From DASRHY01 sp035650275 (lineage in GTDB: Bacteria; Actinomycetota; Actinomycetes; Propionibacteriales; Kribbellaceae), in contig DASRHY010000339.1 in assembly GCA_035650275.1 (NCBI GenBank), positions 3,063 through 67,062 of the forward strand: DNA of 64,000 nucleotides. The letters are read 5' to 3'. Shown in pieces: positions 42,140-50,188 of the stretch. A model generated the notes under the pieces. That model was not told the origin of the DNA, searched no databases, and saw only the letters and a list, made by a program, of their open reading frames with translations. Both the position numbers and the translations under genes were made by a program. Each line of letters opens with the position of its first letter. Position 1 is the first letter of the stretch.

Positions 42140-42759
42140 CGCTGCTCCCTCGTCTCGGTCCGAGTGGTCTCGGTCGGGGTGGTCTCGGTCGTCTCGGTCG
42201 GTTCCGAGCGGCCTTCCTCACCGGTGGTGTCGTGCTCGACCAGCAGTACGTCCACCAGCCGCCGGTACGCGGTGACGGCCTGGCGCAGCTGCTCGGTGTC
42301 GGTCTCGCCCTTGGTCTGGGCAACCGCCACCTGATGCGCCTCGCGGTAGTACTGGGCGACCTCGGGGTGGTCGACCGAGATGTCCTCGGCGCGGCGGTCG
42401 AACTCGTCCACCGGGTATCCGCTCTCGCGCATCACCCGCACCACCAGCCGGTCGGCTTCGGCGACGGCTTCTCCGGGCTCGTCCACGAACCGCTGCTGCA
42501 GCGTGTTCCACTCCGCGCGGTAACGCGCGGCGGTCTCGCCGGACAGCGGCTGGACGTCGAAGCTCGACCGCCGCTTCTCGCGTTGCTTGAGGTCGCGCTC
42601 CGCGGCCCGGCGGTCACCGGACTCCTCGAGCGTGCGCTGGTACTCCGGGCCGAACCGCTGCTCCAGCTGGTTCGAGCGCCGCCGCCGGTACGCGATCGCC
42701 GCAGCGGCGGCCGCCAGTACCACGAGGACGACGATGATGACGACGCTTACGGTGTCCAT
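42136..42759 (-). CDS. Hypothetical membrane-anchored protein, 207 aa
   Basis: 207 residues from the ATG at 42759, with GGAGG in front. A single N-terminal membrane helix (VSVVIIVVLVVLAAAAAAIA) is followed by a basic RRRR stop-transfer and a helical cytoplasmic region with RFGPEYQRTLEESGDRRAAE, then YRAEWNTLQQRFVDEPGEAV and LRQAVTAYRRLVDVLL. The C-terminal 25 residues are Glu/Thr-rich. The domain W..[IL]Q..FVD[DE]P..AV..AD.LV is shared with the downstream gene, showing tandem duplication with only this copy membrane-bound. I have seen similar actinobacterial proteins annotated only as hypothetical. Confidence 0.8.
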   Translation of the reverse strand: MDTVSVVIIVVLVVLAAAAAAIAYRRRRSNQLEQRFGPEYQRTLEESGDRRAAERDLKQREKRRSSFDVQPLSGETAARYRAEWNTLQQRFVDEPGEAVAEADRLVVRVMRESGYPVDEFDRRAEDISVDHPEVAQYYREAHQVAVAQTKGETDTEQLRQAVTAYRRLVDVLLVEHDTTGEEGRSEPTETTETTPTETTRTETREQR

Positions 42760-43009
42760 CTTGCCTCCAGTCAGAGTGCCCTCGGCCTCGGCGCGGGGGC
42801 TCTCACAGTCAACGCAGGCCACGAAGTCGGCCCCAGCGGAGCCGGACCCGTAGCCTGCGTCACGTCGGTACCCACCGGCCGGACTGATCAAGCAGTCGTG
42901 CGCCATCATCAAGGACACGAGTCCCGCGGGACGCGCCGCACAGGTTTGCGACGGTGTGCGACGCACTATCCTGGCCGGACGTCCGGCAGCCGTCGTCAGG
43001 AAGGCGTTG
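42760..43009. other. Intergenic region with divergent promoters
   Basis: A 250-bp gap between divergent genes. It contains the palindrome TCCCGCGGGA (42922-42931) and a weak promoter for the plus-strand gene (TTGCGA at 42946-42951, TATCCT at 42967-42972, 15-base spacer). No coding sequence or RNA that I can support. Confidence 0.3.
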
Positions 43010-43729
43010 ATGAGCTCCAGGAGACCAGGCCGATGGCTCAGGTCGCTGACCATCGCGGCGGTGCTGCTGGCTTGTCTGGCGTTCATCGCGGACCGGGTCG
43101 CCGAGTCCATCGCCGAGGACCGGCTGGCGGCGGCCGCCGAGGAGGAGGCCGCCCGCTACGACGTACGCGCGTCGGAGACGTCGGTGGAGATCGGTGGCGT
43201 CGGGTTCCTGCCCCAGCTGGTCAGCGGCGAGTTCTCCGACATCACCTTGAGGATGCAGCAGCCGACCATCTCGAAGGTGCCGGCCCAGGACCTGACGGTG
43301 GAGATGACCGAGATCCAGGTGCCCCGGGAGCTGCTGACCGGCGACACCAGTGCGCCGGTGTCGGCCGCCTCGGCCGACCTGCGGCTGCGGCTGTCGCCGG
43401 ACGCGATGACGAAGCTGGCTGCCCGTACCAGTGGCGTGGACGGGCTGAAGCTGCGGATCGTCGGCGGCAAGCTGCACGCACGGGTGTCGGTCGAGGGCGT
43501 CGACGCGTCGGCGACGGTCAGGCCACAGACGGAGAACGGTCGGATCAAGGCAACGGTCGACGATCTGCCGGCGGGGGTGCCGTCGGAGATCCGCGAGGAG
43601 GTGAACGCGCTGCTCAGCAAGGGCATCCAGATCCCGGAGCTGCCGTTCGGGGCCAAGCTGACGCAGATCGCGGTCGAGGGCCAGTCGCTGGTGCTCACTG
43701 CAACGGCGGCGGACGTCGAGCTGGCCTAG
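43010..43729 (+). CDS. DUF2993 / LmeA-like phospholipid-binding protein
   Basis: 239 residues from the ATG at 43010 (GGAAGG upstream). An N-terminal membrane/signal helix (LTIAAVLLACLAFIADRVAE) is followed by the DUF2993 beta-rich domain with VEIGGVGFLPQLVSGEFSDI. LmeA of mycobacteria is a periplasmic phospholipid-binding protein needed for full lipomannan elongation. This homologue is probably tethered outside the membrane. It is divergent from the hypothetical membrane protein. Confidence 0.88.
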   Translation: MSSRRPGRWLRSLTIAAVLLACLAFIADRVAESIAEDRLAAAAEEEAARYDVRASETSVEIGGVGFLPQLVSGEFSDITLRMQQPTISKVPAQDLTVEMTEIQVPRELLTGDTSAPVSAASADLRLRLSPDAMTKLAARTSGVDGLKLRIVGGKLHARVSVEGVDASATVRPQTENGRIKATVDDLPAGVPSEIREEVNALLSKGIQIPELPFGAKLTQIAVEGQSLVLTATAADVELA

Positions 43730-43732
43730 ACA

Positions 43733-43985
43733 GGCCGTCGAGGTCGATCAGCATGCCGGGCACCAGTACGGCGACGGGCTTGGCCTGTTCGAGATCGCCG
43801 AACACCTCGGCGAGCCTGCCGTCGCCCGCGGTGCCCAGCGACAGGAACTGCCGCTCGCGCAGCACGACCGCGAGCCGGCCCGTACGGCGGGTAGCCTGCG
43901 CGTATGCGTGTGGCCGCGGGCGGTGGCGGCACTGGTCGAGCGAGTCCAGGGCGAGCTGGTCGGACCCGAGGAGGCGTGATGGACC
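43733..43985 (-). pseudogene. Truncated remnant of a DUF1023 alpha/beta hydrolase
   Basis: On the minus strand one frame reads DQLALDSLDQCRHRP, then LAVVLRERQFLSLGTAGDGR and LAEVFGDLEQAKPVAVLVPG before losing similarity in the 3' end of the LmeA gene. The RQFLSLxxxGDGRxxEVxGDLxxAxxVAVLVPGM pattern is the entry to DUF1023-type hydrolases, whose nucleophile region would lie further on and is absent. No start codon is evident. It is a fragment left between LmeA and uraD. Confidence 0.5.
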
Positions 43986-44473
43986 TGGCGACGTTCAACG
44001 CCGCACCGGCGCCGGAGGTGACCGGGCAGCTGCTCGCGTGCTGCGACGTCACCGCGTGGGCCGAGGCGGTGCTGGCCGGGCGTCCGTACGACACCGTCGA
44101 CGACCTGAGCGCGACCGCCGACCGGGCCGCCCGGCGGCTCGGACCGGCCGACGTGGACCGCGCGCTCGCCGCGCATCCGCGGATCGGCGACCGCGCCGGC
44201 GGACCGGCCACCGACGCGGCCTGGTCGCGCGAGGAGCAGTCCGGCGTCGCGACCGACTCGCGGACCCGGACCGCGCTACAGGACGGCAATCGTGCGTACG
44301 AGGAACGGTTCGGCCGGGTCTTCCTGATCTGCGCCACCGGGTTGGACGCCGAACAGATCCTCGGCGCGCTGCGGACCCGGCTGGGCCACGACGACGCGAC
44401 CGAGGCGGCGGTGGTCGCGGACGAGCTGCGCAAGATCGCGCTGCTCCGGCTGCGGAAGGCCGTCGAGCCGTGA
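43979..44473 (+). CDS. uraD: 2-oxo-4-hydroxy-4-carboxy-5-ureidoimidazoline decarboxylase
   Basis: 164 residues from the ATG at 43979 (GAGGAGG before it). It has the OHCU decarboxylase pattern: ATFNAAPAPEVTGQLLACCD at the start, AHPRIGD with the catalytic His, WSREEQSGV, and FGRVFLICATGLDAEQIL. It is a small helical cytoplasmic protein that produces S-allantoin from OHCU in urate breakdown. It overlaps the next gene by GTGA, and uraD, uraH and uricase form one operon. Confidence 0.92.
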   Translation: MDLATFNAAPAPEVTGQLLACCDVTAWAEAVLAGRPYDTVDDLSATADRAARRLGPADVDRALAAHPRIGDRAGGPATDAAWSREEQSGVATDSRTRTALQDGNRAYEERFGRVFLICATGLDAEQILGALRTRLGHDDATEAAVVADELRKIALLRLRKAVEP

Positions 44474-44805
44474 GCGCCATCACCACACACGTCCTGGACA
44501 CCACACTCGGCCGGCCGGCGCGCGGCGTACCGGTGCGGCTCGAGCTGGTTGCCGACGGCAACGTCACGGTGCTGGGCACCGGTGTCACCGACGACGACGG
44601 CCGGGTCTCCGAGATCGGGCCGGCGCGGATCGGGCCGGGTCCGTACCGGCTGGTCTTCGACATCGCCGCCTACTACGCCGCGACCGCGCAGACGTGTTTC
44701 TTCCCCGAGGTGGTCCTCACCTTCGCAACACCGGATACCGCTCAGCACTACCACGTGCCGGTGCTGTTGAGCCCCTTCGCCTACTCCGCCTATCGAGGAA
44801 GCTGA
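44470..44805 (+). CDS. uraH: 5-hydroxyisourate hydrolase
   Basis: 111 residues from the GTG at 44470. It is a transthyretin-like protein with THVLDTTLGRPARGVPVRLE at the N-terminus, a conserved His in HYHVPVLLSPFAYS, and the C-terminal YRGS tetrapeptide that defines HIU hydrolases. It turns 5-hydroxyisourate into OHCU. Its start overlaps the uraD stop and uricase begins five bases after its stop. Confidence 0.93.
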   Translation: MSAITTHVLDTTLGRPARGVPVRLELVADGNVTVLGTGVTDDDGRVSEIGPARIGPGPYRLVFDIAAYYAATAQTCFFPEVVLTFATPDTAQHYHVPVLLSPFAYSAYRGS

Positions 44806-44810
44806 CCGGA

Positions 44811-45716
44811 ATGGGAATCGTCCTGGGCCTGAACCAGTACGGCAAGGCGGAGAACCGGCTCGTCCGGGTCTACCGCGACGCGCCGCGGCACCAGATCCGC
44901 GACCTGAACGTCTCGACGTCGCTGCGTGGCGATTTCGCCGACGCGCACGTCACCGGCGACCAGCAGGACGTGCTGCCGACCGACACGCAGAAGAACACCG
45001 TCTTCGCGTTCGCCAAGAAGGAGGGTGTCGGTGCGATCGAGGACTTCGCGCTGACCTTGGCGGACCACTTCCTGCGCCAGTCGCCGGCCGCCACCGGCGC
45101 GCGGATCGAGATCGACGAGTACCCCTGGGACCGGATCCAGGTCGACGGCGTCGGCCACGACCACTCGTTCGTACGCTCCGGCGGGGGAGTCCGCAACACT
45201 GTCGTGAACGTCGACGGTCGCGGCTCGGAGCGCACCGCGCACGTGGTGTCCGGGATCAAGGACCTGGTGCTGCTCAAGTCCACCGGCTCGGAGTTCCACG
45301 GCTTCCTGAAGGACGAGTACACGACGCTGCCGGAGACGACCGACCGGATCCTCGCGACCTCACTGGTGGCGCGCTGGCGTTACGAGCGGCAGGACGTCGA
45401 GTGGGACAAGTCGTACGACGCGATCCGGGCGCTGCTGCTGCAACGGTTCGCCGAGATCCACAGCTACGCCCTGCAGCAGACGCTGTACGGCATGGGGCAG
45501 TCGGTGCTGGAGCGGTTCGCCGAGGTCGCCGAGATCAAGTTCTCGGCACCGAACAAGCACCACTTCACCGTCGACCTGTCGCCGTTCGGGCTGGACAACC
45601 CGAACGAGGTGTTCATCGCCGCCGACCGGCCGTACGGGCTGATCGAGGCCACCGTGCAGCGCGAGAACGGGTCCGACCCGGGCGCGGCCTGGCACGCGAT
45701 CCCCGGCTTCTGCTGA
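44811..45716 (+). CDS. Urate oxidase (uricase)
   Basis: 301 residues from the ATG at 44811, preceded by GAGGAAG. Cofactor-free uricase: VRVYRDAPRHQIRDLNVSTS, THV-like TGDQQDVLPTDTQKNTVFAF (catalytic Thr region), KDLVLLKSTGSEFHGFLKDE and NKHHFTVDL with the catalytic His. It oxidises urate to 5-hydroxyisourate with release of H2O2. It is the last gene of the uraD-uraH-uricase operon and converges on PucR. The sequence ends PGFC and lacks a typical C-terminal peroxisome-type tail, as expected in bacteria. Confidence 0.94.
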   Translation: MGIVLGLNQYGKAENRLVRVYRDAPRHQIRDLNVSTSLRGDFADAHVTGDQQDVLPTDTQKNTVFAFAKKEGVGAIEDFALTLADHFLRQSPAATGARIEIDEYPWDRIQVDGVGHDHSFVRSGGGVRNTVVNVDGRGSERTAHVVSGIKDLVLLKSTGSEFHGFLKDEYTTLPETTDRILATSLVARWRYERQDVEWDKSYDAIRALLLQRFAEIHSYALQQTLYGMGQSVLERFAEVAEIKFSAPNKHHFTVDLSPFGLDNPNEVFIAADRPYGLIEATVQRENGSDPGAAWHAIPGFC

Positions 45717-45772
45717 GCCGATGAGGTTCCCCGGGCCGCCCGGATTGTGTGATCGCCCAGATCGCTCGGATG

Positions 45773-47296
45773 TCAGAGCGAGCGCAGCGCGAGGAACACG
45801 TCGACCCGATCCTCGAGCCGGCTGAGGTCCCTCCCGGTCAGCTCCTCGACCCGCTCGATCCGGTACCGCACGGTGTTCACGTGGACGTGCAGCTCCTGCG
45901 CGGTCCGGCTCCACGACCCGTCGCAGGCCATGAACGCCTCCAGCGTCTCGACGAGTCCGGCGTCGTTGCGCTCGTCGTACTCGAGCACCCGGCCCAGTAC
46001 CCGCAGGGCGTACGCGCGGCGTACGTCGTCGGGAACGGTCGCGAGCAGGATCACGTGCGAGGTCACCTCGTCGGCGCTGACCACCGCCACCGGCACCTGC
46101 CGGGCCTCCGCGAGCCGGCGCGCGAACCGCGCTTCGTCCAGTGCGCCGACCAGCGCGCCCGTGCTGGCCGGGTTGCTCACCCCGACGGTCAGGTGCGCGC
46201 GGCCGAGCCCGGGTGCGAGCCGGCCGAAGGCGGACCGCAGCGACTCGCGCAGGTCCGGCACGGCCGGCAGCAGTGCGATCACGTGGTTGTCCCGGCCGAC
46301 CGCGACGACCGGGGGACCGAGGCCGAGTGCGACGTCCTCGACCAGCGTGCGGGTCAGGTCGAGCAGGTCCGGCTTGTCGGACAGCCCGACCACCATCGCG
46401 ACCAGCGGCGCTGCCGGATCGACACCGGCCTGACGGAGCCGTGCCGCGACCTCGAGCTGGCTGCCACCGGATTCCACCAGCGCCAGCGCCTCCTCGGCGA
46501 TCGGCCGCACCGCGCGCAGACCCTCGTCGCGGCGGGACCGGTCCAGCGAGACGATCGCAGCGAACTCGTTGACCGCATCCGTGCCTTCGTCGTCCAGCGA
46601 GCCTTCGGTGACCACGATCCAGGACACCAGCCGGTTGCTGAGCCCGGAACCGACCGGGAACAGCGTGTACGACGGGTTGCCGGCGGCAACGACCGGTAGC
46701 CGCCCGGCGCGGAGGAACTCCCGGCTGACCCGGTCGAGGTCCTCGATGAGCAGCGGTGCCGGCCCGGGTACGACGTGCCGCCCGGTCGCGGTGACGACCC
46801 GGCAGACCGCGCCGGTCTCGGCCGACATCCGGGTCGCTAGCTCGTCCAGGGTGCGGCCGGCCGCGATCTCGGCGAGCAGCTGGCGCTGCCGGACCAGCGA
46901 CGCGGATGTGTGGGTGCTCTCGGTGCTGGCCAGGTACTCGGTGACGTCGGCGAACGCGACCTCGACCGGCACCTCCAGCAGCGGTACGTCGTGCCGGCGG
47001 CAGGCCTCGACCACGTCGTCCGGCACCGTCCCGAGCAGCGCGGCACCCGCCGCCAGCGCGACCGCGCCGCCGTCGGCGAGGGACGCGACGAACCTCTCGC
47101 TGTCGGCCGGCGCCCGCCGCCAGACCAGACCGCTGATCACCAGCTCACCACCGGACAGATACCGGCTGGGCTCCAGCAGGTCGGTGGTGATCACCCGGCC
47201 GACCGGCCGCTCCAGCCCACCCGGCGGGGCGTGCAGCAGGCGCAGGCCCAGGTGCTCGGCGTTGAGCAGCTCACGCAACAACACCCGCGGCACCAC
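45773..47296 (-). CDS. PucR family transcriptional regulator
   Basis: A 507-residue protein with an N-terminal purine-catabolism PucR domain (LGLRLLHAPPGGLERPVGRV, then EPSRYLSGGELVISGL). A central GGDEF-like region without GGDEF residues follows, and at about 445-500 the PucR helix-turn-helix (CDGSWSRTAQELHVHVNTVR). In Bacillus, PucR activates purine-degradation genes in response to allantoin-type effectors. It lies between the uricase operon (convergent) and the xanthine dehydrogenase operon (divergent), so it probably controls both. Confidence 0.92.
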   Translation of the reverse strand: MVPRVLLRELLNAEHLGLRLLHAPPGGLERPVGRVITTDLLEPSRYLSGGELVISGLVWRRAPADSERFVASLADGGAVALAAGAALLGTVPDDVVEACRRHDVPLLEVPVEVAFADVTEYLASTESTHTSASLVRQRQLLAEIAAGRTLDELATRMSAETGAVCRVVTATGRHVVPGPAPLLIEDLDRVSREFLRAGRLPVVAAGNPSYTLFPVGSGLSNRLVSWIVVTEGSLDDEGTDAVNEFAAIVSLDRSRRDEGLRAVRPIAEEALALVESGGSQLEVAARLRQAGVDPAAPLVAMVVGLSDKPDLLDLTRTLVEDVALGLGPPVVAVGRDNHVIALLPAVPDLRESLRSAFGRLAPGLGRAHLTVGVSNPASTGALVGALDEARFARRLAEARQVPVAVVSADEVTSHVILLATVPDDVRRAYALRVLGRVLEYDERNDAGLVETLEAFMACDGSWSRTAQELHVHVNTVRYRIERVEELTGRDLSRLEDRVDVFLALRSL

Positions 47297-47372
47297 CTCT
47301 CCGCGTCCGGTCGACAGCCCCCAGTGATCTCATTCGACGACCCCTAGAGGAACGTACAACAGCAGGCCTCTG

Positions 47373-47391
47373 GCACGCACAGGGTTCGTGC
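47373..47391. promoter_or_regulatory. Short inverted repeat in pucR/xdh intergenic region
   Basis: GCACG (47373-47377) and CGTGC (47387-47391) are separated by nine bases in the 164-bp region between the divergent PucR gene and the xanthine dehydrogenase operon. It may be part of a PucR site, but five-base arms are weak evidence. No other clear element is seen here. Confidence 0.25.
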
Positions 47392-47460
47392 TTCCTGCGG
47401 GTTACCACTGGTTCCGGCGAGGAGTTCACTTCCATCAAGTCTGAGAACCAAGGGTGTGTG

Positions 47461-48339
47461 ATGGAGTTCCTGCAGCCGACCAGCTGGGCCGAGGCCCTGG
47501 AGATGAAGGCCGCGCAGCCTGCCGCCGTACCGATTGCCGGCGGCACCGATGTCATGGTCGAGCTGAACTTCGACAAGCACCGCCCGGACGCGCTGCTCGA
47601 CCTGAACCGGGTCCCCGAGCTCGCACAGTGGTCGTACGACGACGGACTGGTACGGCTCGGTGCCGGCGTCACCTACACGGCGGTGATCGACGAGCTCGGC
47701 CACCTGCTGCCCGGTCTGGCAATGGCATCGCGGACCGTCGGTTCGCCGCAGATCCGCAACCGCGGCACCGTCGGCGGCAACCTCGGCGCGGCCTCGCCGG
47801 CCGGCGACGCGCACCCGGCGCTGCTGGCGGCGTACGCGGACGTGGAGGTCGCCTCGGTGCGCGGCACCCGGGTTGTCCCGGCCGCTGAGTTCTACACCGG
47901 GGTGAAGCGGAACGCGCTGGAGCCGGACGAGCTGATCGCGGCGATCCTGCTCGAACCGCCGGGCGGCCCGCAGCAGTTCGCCAAGATCGGGACCCGGAAC
48001 GCGATGGTGATCTCGGTCGCGGCGTTCGGCATCGCGCTGCACCCCGAACGACGCGAGGTCGGCACCGGGATCGGTTCGGCGGCACCGACACCACGACGCG
48101 CGTACGACGCCGAGCGGTTCCTCGCCGGCGAGCTGGACGCGGCCGGGCTGTGGGACTCGCGCGGTCCGCTGGCGCCGGAGCTCGCCCGGGAGTTCGGCGA
48201 CCTGGTCAGGCACGCCGCATCGCCGATCGACGACGTCCGCGGCACCGCGGCATACCGGTTGCACTCGCTCGCGGTGATGGCCCGCCGGAGTCTGAGCTGG
48301 GCCTGGAACGACTACCAGGCAGGCAGGAAGGCGGCCTGA
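47461..48339 (+). CDS. Xanthine dehydrogenase FAD-binding subunit
   Basis: 292 residues from the ATG at 47461 (an adjacent GTG at 47458 is possible). It is a CO-dehydrogenase-flavoprotein-type FAD subunit with AAVPIAGGTDVMVELNFDK, IRNRGTVGGNLGAASPAGDA and KIGTRNAMVIS, all FAD contacts. It passes electrons from the 2Fe-2S subunit to NAD+. First gene of the xdh operon, with the 2Fe-2S gene starting two bases after its stop, probably activated by PucR. Confidence 0.92.
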   Translation: MEFLQPTSWAEALEMKAAQPAAVPIAGGTDVMVELNFDKHRPDALLDLNRVPELAQWSYDDGLVRLGAGVTYTAVIDELGHLLPGLAMASRTVGSPQIRNRGTVGGNLGAASPAGDAHPALLAAYADVEVASVRGTRVVPAAEFYTGVKRNALEPDELIAAILLEPPGGPQQFAKIGTRNAMVISVAAFGIALHPERREVGTGIGSAAPTPRRAYDAERFLAGELDAAGLWDSRGPLAPELAREFGDLVRHAASPIDDVRGTAAYRLHSLAVMARRSLSWAWNDYQAGRKAA

Positions 48340-48341
48340 TC

Positions 48342-48824
48342 ATGCGGATCAACACCACTGTCAACGGAACCGACCGCGAGGTCGACGAGGTCTGGCCGGG
48401 GGAGAGCCTGCTCTACGTGCTCCGGGAGCGGATGGGGCTGCCCGGGTCGAAGAACGCCTGCGAGCAGGGCGAGTGCGGGTCCTGCACGGTGTACCTGGAC
48501 GGCGTGCCGGTCTGCGCCTGTCTGGTCGCGGCCGGGCAGGCGGAGGGCCGCGAGGTCGTCACCGTAGAGGGGCTGACCGACGACCGGGACAGCCTGCACC
48601 CGGTGCAGCAGGCGTTCGTGGACTGCGGCGCGGTGCAGTGCGGGTTCTGCACCCCGGGCCTGGTGGTGCAGTCGCACGACCTGCTCAACCGCTGCAAGCG
48701 CCCGAGCGACCCGGAGATCCGGGAGGCATTGGCCGGCAACCTGTGCCGCTGCACGGGTTACGAGACGATCCTCGACGCGGTCCGCACCGCCGCGGAGCGG
48801 ATGGACGAGAAGCAGGCCGGGTGA
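48342..48824 (+). CDS. Xanthine dehydrogenase 2Fe-2S subunit
   Basis: A 160-residue protein. The plant-type [2Fe-2S] cluster is held by CEQGECGSC with the later CAC, and the C-terminal cluster by CGFCTPG and LCRCTGY. It links the molybdenum and FAD subunits. It starts two bases after the FAD subunit and overlaps the deaminase gene by GTGA, so it is part of the same transcript. Confidence 0.93.
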   Translation: MRINTTVNGTDREVDEVWPGESLLYVLRERMGLPGSKNACEQGECGSCTVYLDGVPVCACLVAAGQAEGREVVTVEGLTDDRDSLHPVQQAFVDCGAVQCGFCTPGLVVQSHDLLNRCKRPSDPEIREALAGNLCRCTGYETILDAVRTAAERMDEKQAG

Positions 48825-50188
48825 CCGCGATGCCGATCGTGATCAGCGGCTGTTCGGTCGTCACCATGGACGGCGAACGGAGGGAGTTCGCCAACGGGTT
48901 CGTCGTTGTCGAGGGCAACAGGATCGTGGCCGTCGGCAACGGCGAACCCCCGGCGTTGGAGGACGCGCACAGATTCGACGGCCGGGGCTGCCTGCTCACG
49001 CCGGGACTGGTCAACACGCACAACCACCTGTACCAGTGGGTGACCCGCGGGCTGGCCGCGGACGCCACCCTGTTCGACTGGCTGACCACGCTGTACCCGG
49101 TCTGGGGCTGCCTGGACGCCGACGCTGTGCACGTGGCCGCGCAGGGTGCGCTGGCCTGGTCGGCACGCACCGGCTGCACCACCAGCTCGGACCACCATTA
49201 CGTGTTCCCGCGCGACGGCGGCGACGTGTTCGCGGCCGAGATCGAGGCGGCGAGGTCGGTAGGGCTGCGGTTCCACCCGACCCGCGGCTCGATGGACCTC
49301 AGCGAGAAGGACGGCGGGCTGCCGCCGGACCACGTGGTCGAGGACCGCGACGAGATCCTCGCCGCCACCGAGGCCGCGATCGAGCTCTGGCACGACCCGT
49401 CGTACGACTCGATGCTGCGGGTCGCGGTCGCGCCCTGCTCGCCGTTCTCGGTGACCGGTGACCTGATGCGGGAAGCGGCCGAGCTGGCCCGGCGCAAGGG
49501 CGTCCGGCTGCACACGCACCTTGCCGAGACCACCGACGAGGACGCGTTCTGCCGGGAGCGGTTCGGCTGCTCGCCGCTGGAGTACGCCGAGAAGCTCGGC
49601 TGGACCGGCGACGACGTCTGGTACGCACACGGCATCCACTTCTCAGACGCCGAGATCCGGCGGATCGGCGACACCCGCACCGGCGTCGCGCACTGCCCGT
49701 CGTCGAACGCCCGGCTCGGCGCCGGTATCGCCCGTGCCGCCGACCTGCGCGCCGCGGGCGCACCGGTCGGGCTCGGCGTGGACGGGTCGGCGAGCAACGA
49801 GGCCGGCAGCCTGCTCGAGGAGGTGCGGCACGCGATACTGTTCGCGCGGGCCCGCGGCGGCCCGGACGCGATGACGGTCCGCGACGCGCTGGAGCTGGCC
49901 ACCCTCGGCGGCGCCGAGGTGCTCGGCCGGGCCGGCGAGATCGGCTCGATCGAACCGGGCAAGCTCGCCGACCTCGCGCTCTGGCGGCTGGACACGCTGC
50001 CGCACGCCGGTATCACCGACCCGGTTGCCGCGCTCGTGCTCGGCACCCCGCCACCGTTGGAGCTGCTGCTCGTCGACGGCCGACCCGTTGTCGAGCACGA
50101 CACGGTGGTCACCGTCGACGAGCACGACCTGGCGGCGAAGGCGGCCGCCGTGCACGAATCCCTGCTGCAGAAGGCCGGACTGTCATGA
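48821..50188 (+). CDS. 8-oxoguanine deaminase-type amidohydrolase
   Basis: 455 residues from the GTG at 48821 (overlapping GTGA; an ATG at 48830 is an alternative). Amidohydrolase metal motif NTHNHLYQWVTR, further ligands HTHLAE and AHGIHF, and VDGSASNEAG. This pattern is that of the 8-oxoguanine deaminase/atzB-like group (EC 3.5.4.32), which converts 8-oxoguanine to urate, rather than that of classical guanine deaminase. Its place between two xanthine dehydrogenase subunits supports a purine role and gives a second route to urate. Some members act on related pterins or triazines, so substrate is a strong inference only. Confidence 0.85.
   Translation: MTAMPIVISGCSVVTMDGERREFANGFVVVEGNRIVAVGNGEPPALEDAHRFDGRGCLLTPGLVNTHNHLYQWVTRGLAADATLFDWLTTLYPVWGCLDADAVHVAAQGALAWSARTGCTTSSDHHYVFPRDGGDVFAAEIEAARSVGLRFHPTRGSMDLSEKDGGLPPDHVVEDRDEILAATEAAIELWHDPSYDSMLRVAVAPCSPFSVTGDLMREAAELARRKGVRLHTHLAETTDEDAFCRERFGCSPLEYAEKLGWTGDDVWYAHGIHFSDAEIRRIGDTRTGVAHCPSSNARLGAGIARAADLRAAGAPVGLGVDGSASNEAGSLLEEVRHAILFARARGGPDAMTVRDALELATLGGAEVLGRAGEIGSIEPGKLADLALWRLDTLPHAGITDPVAALVLGTPPPLELLLVDGRPVVEHDTVVTVDEHDLAAKAAAVHESLLQKAGLS

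Noticed and set aside
47297..47460. A riboswitch (purine type) before the xanthine dehydrogenase operon
   Set aside because: The region is short, has no conserved purine-riboswitch helices that I can see, and PucR control explains the arrangement.
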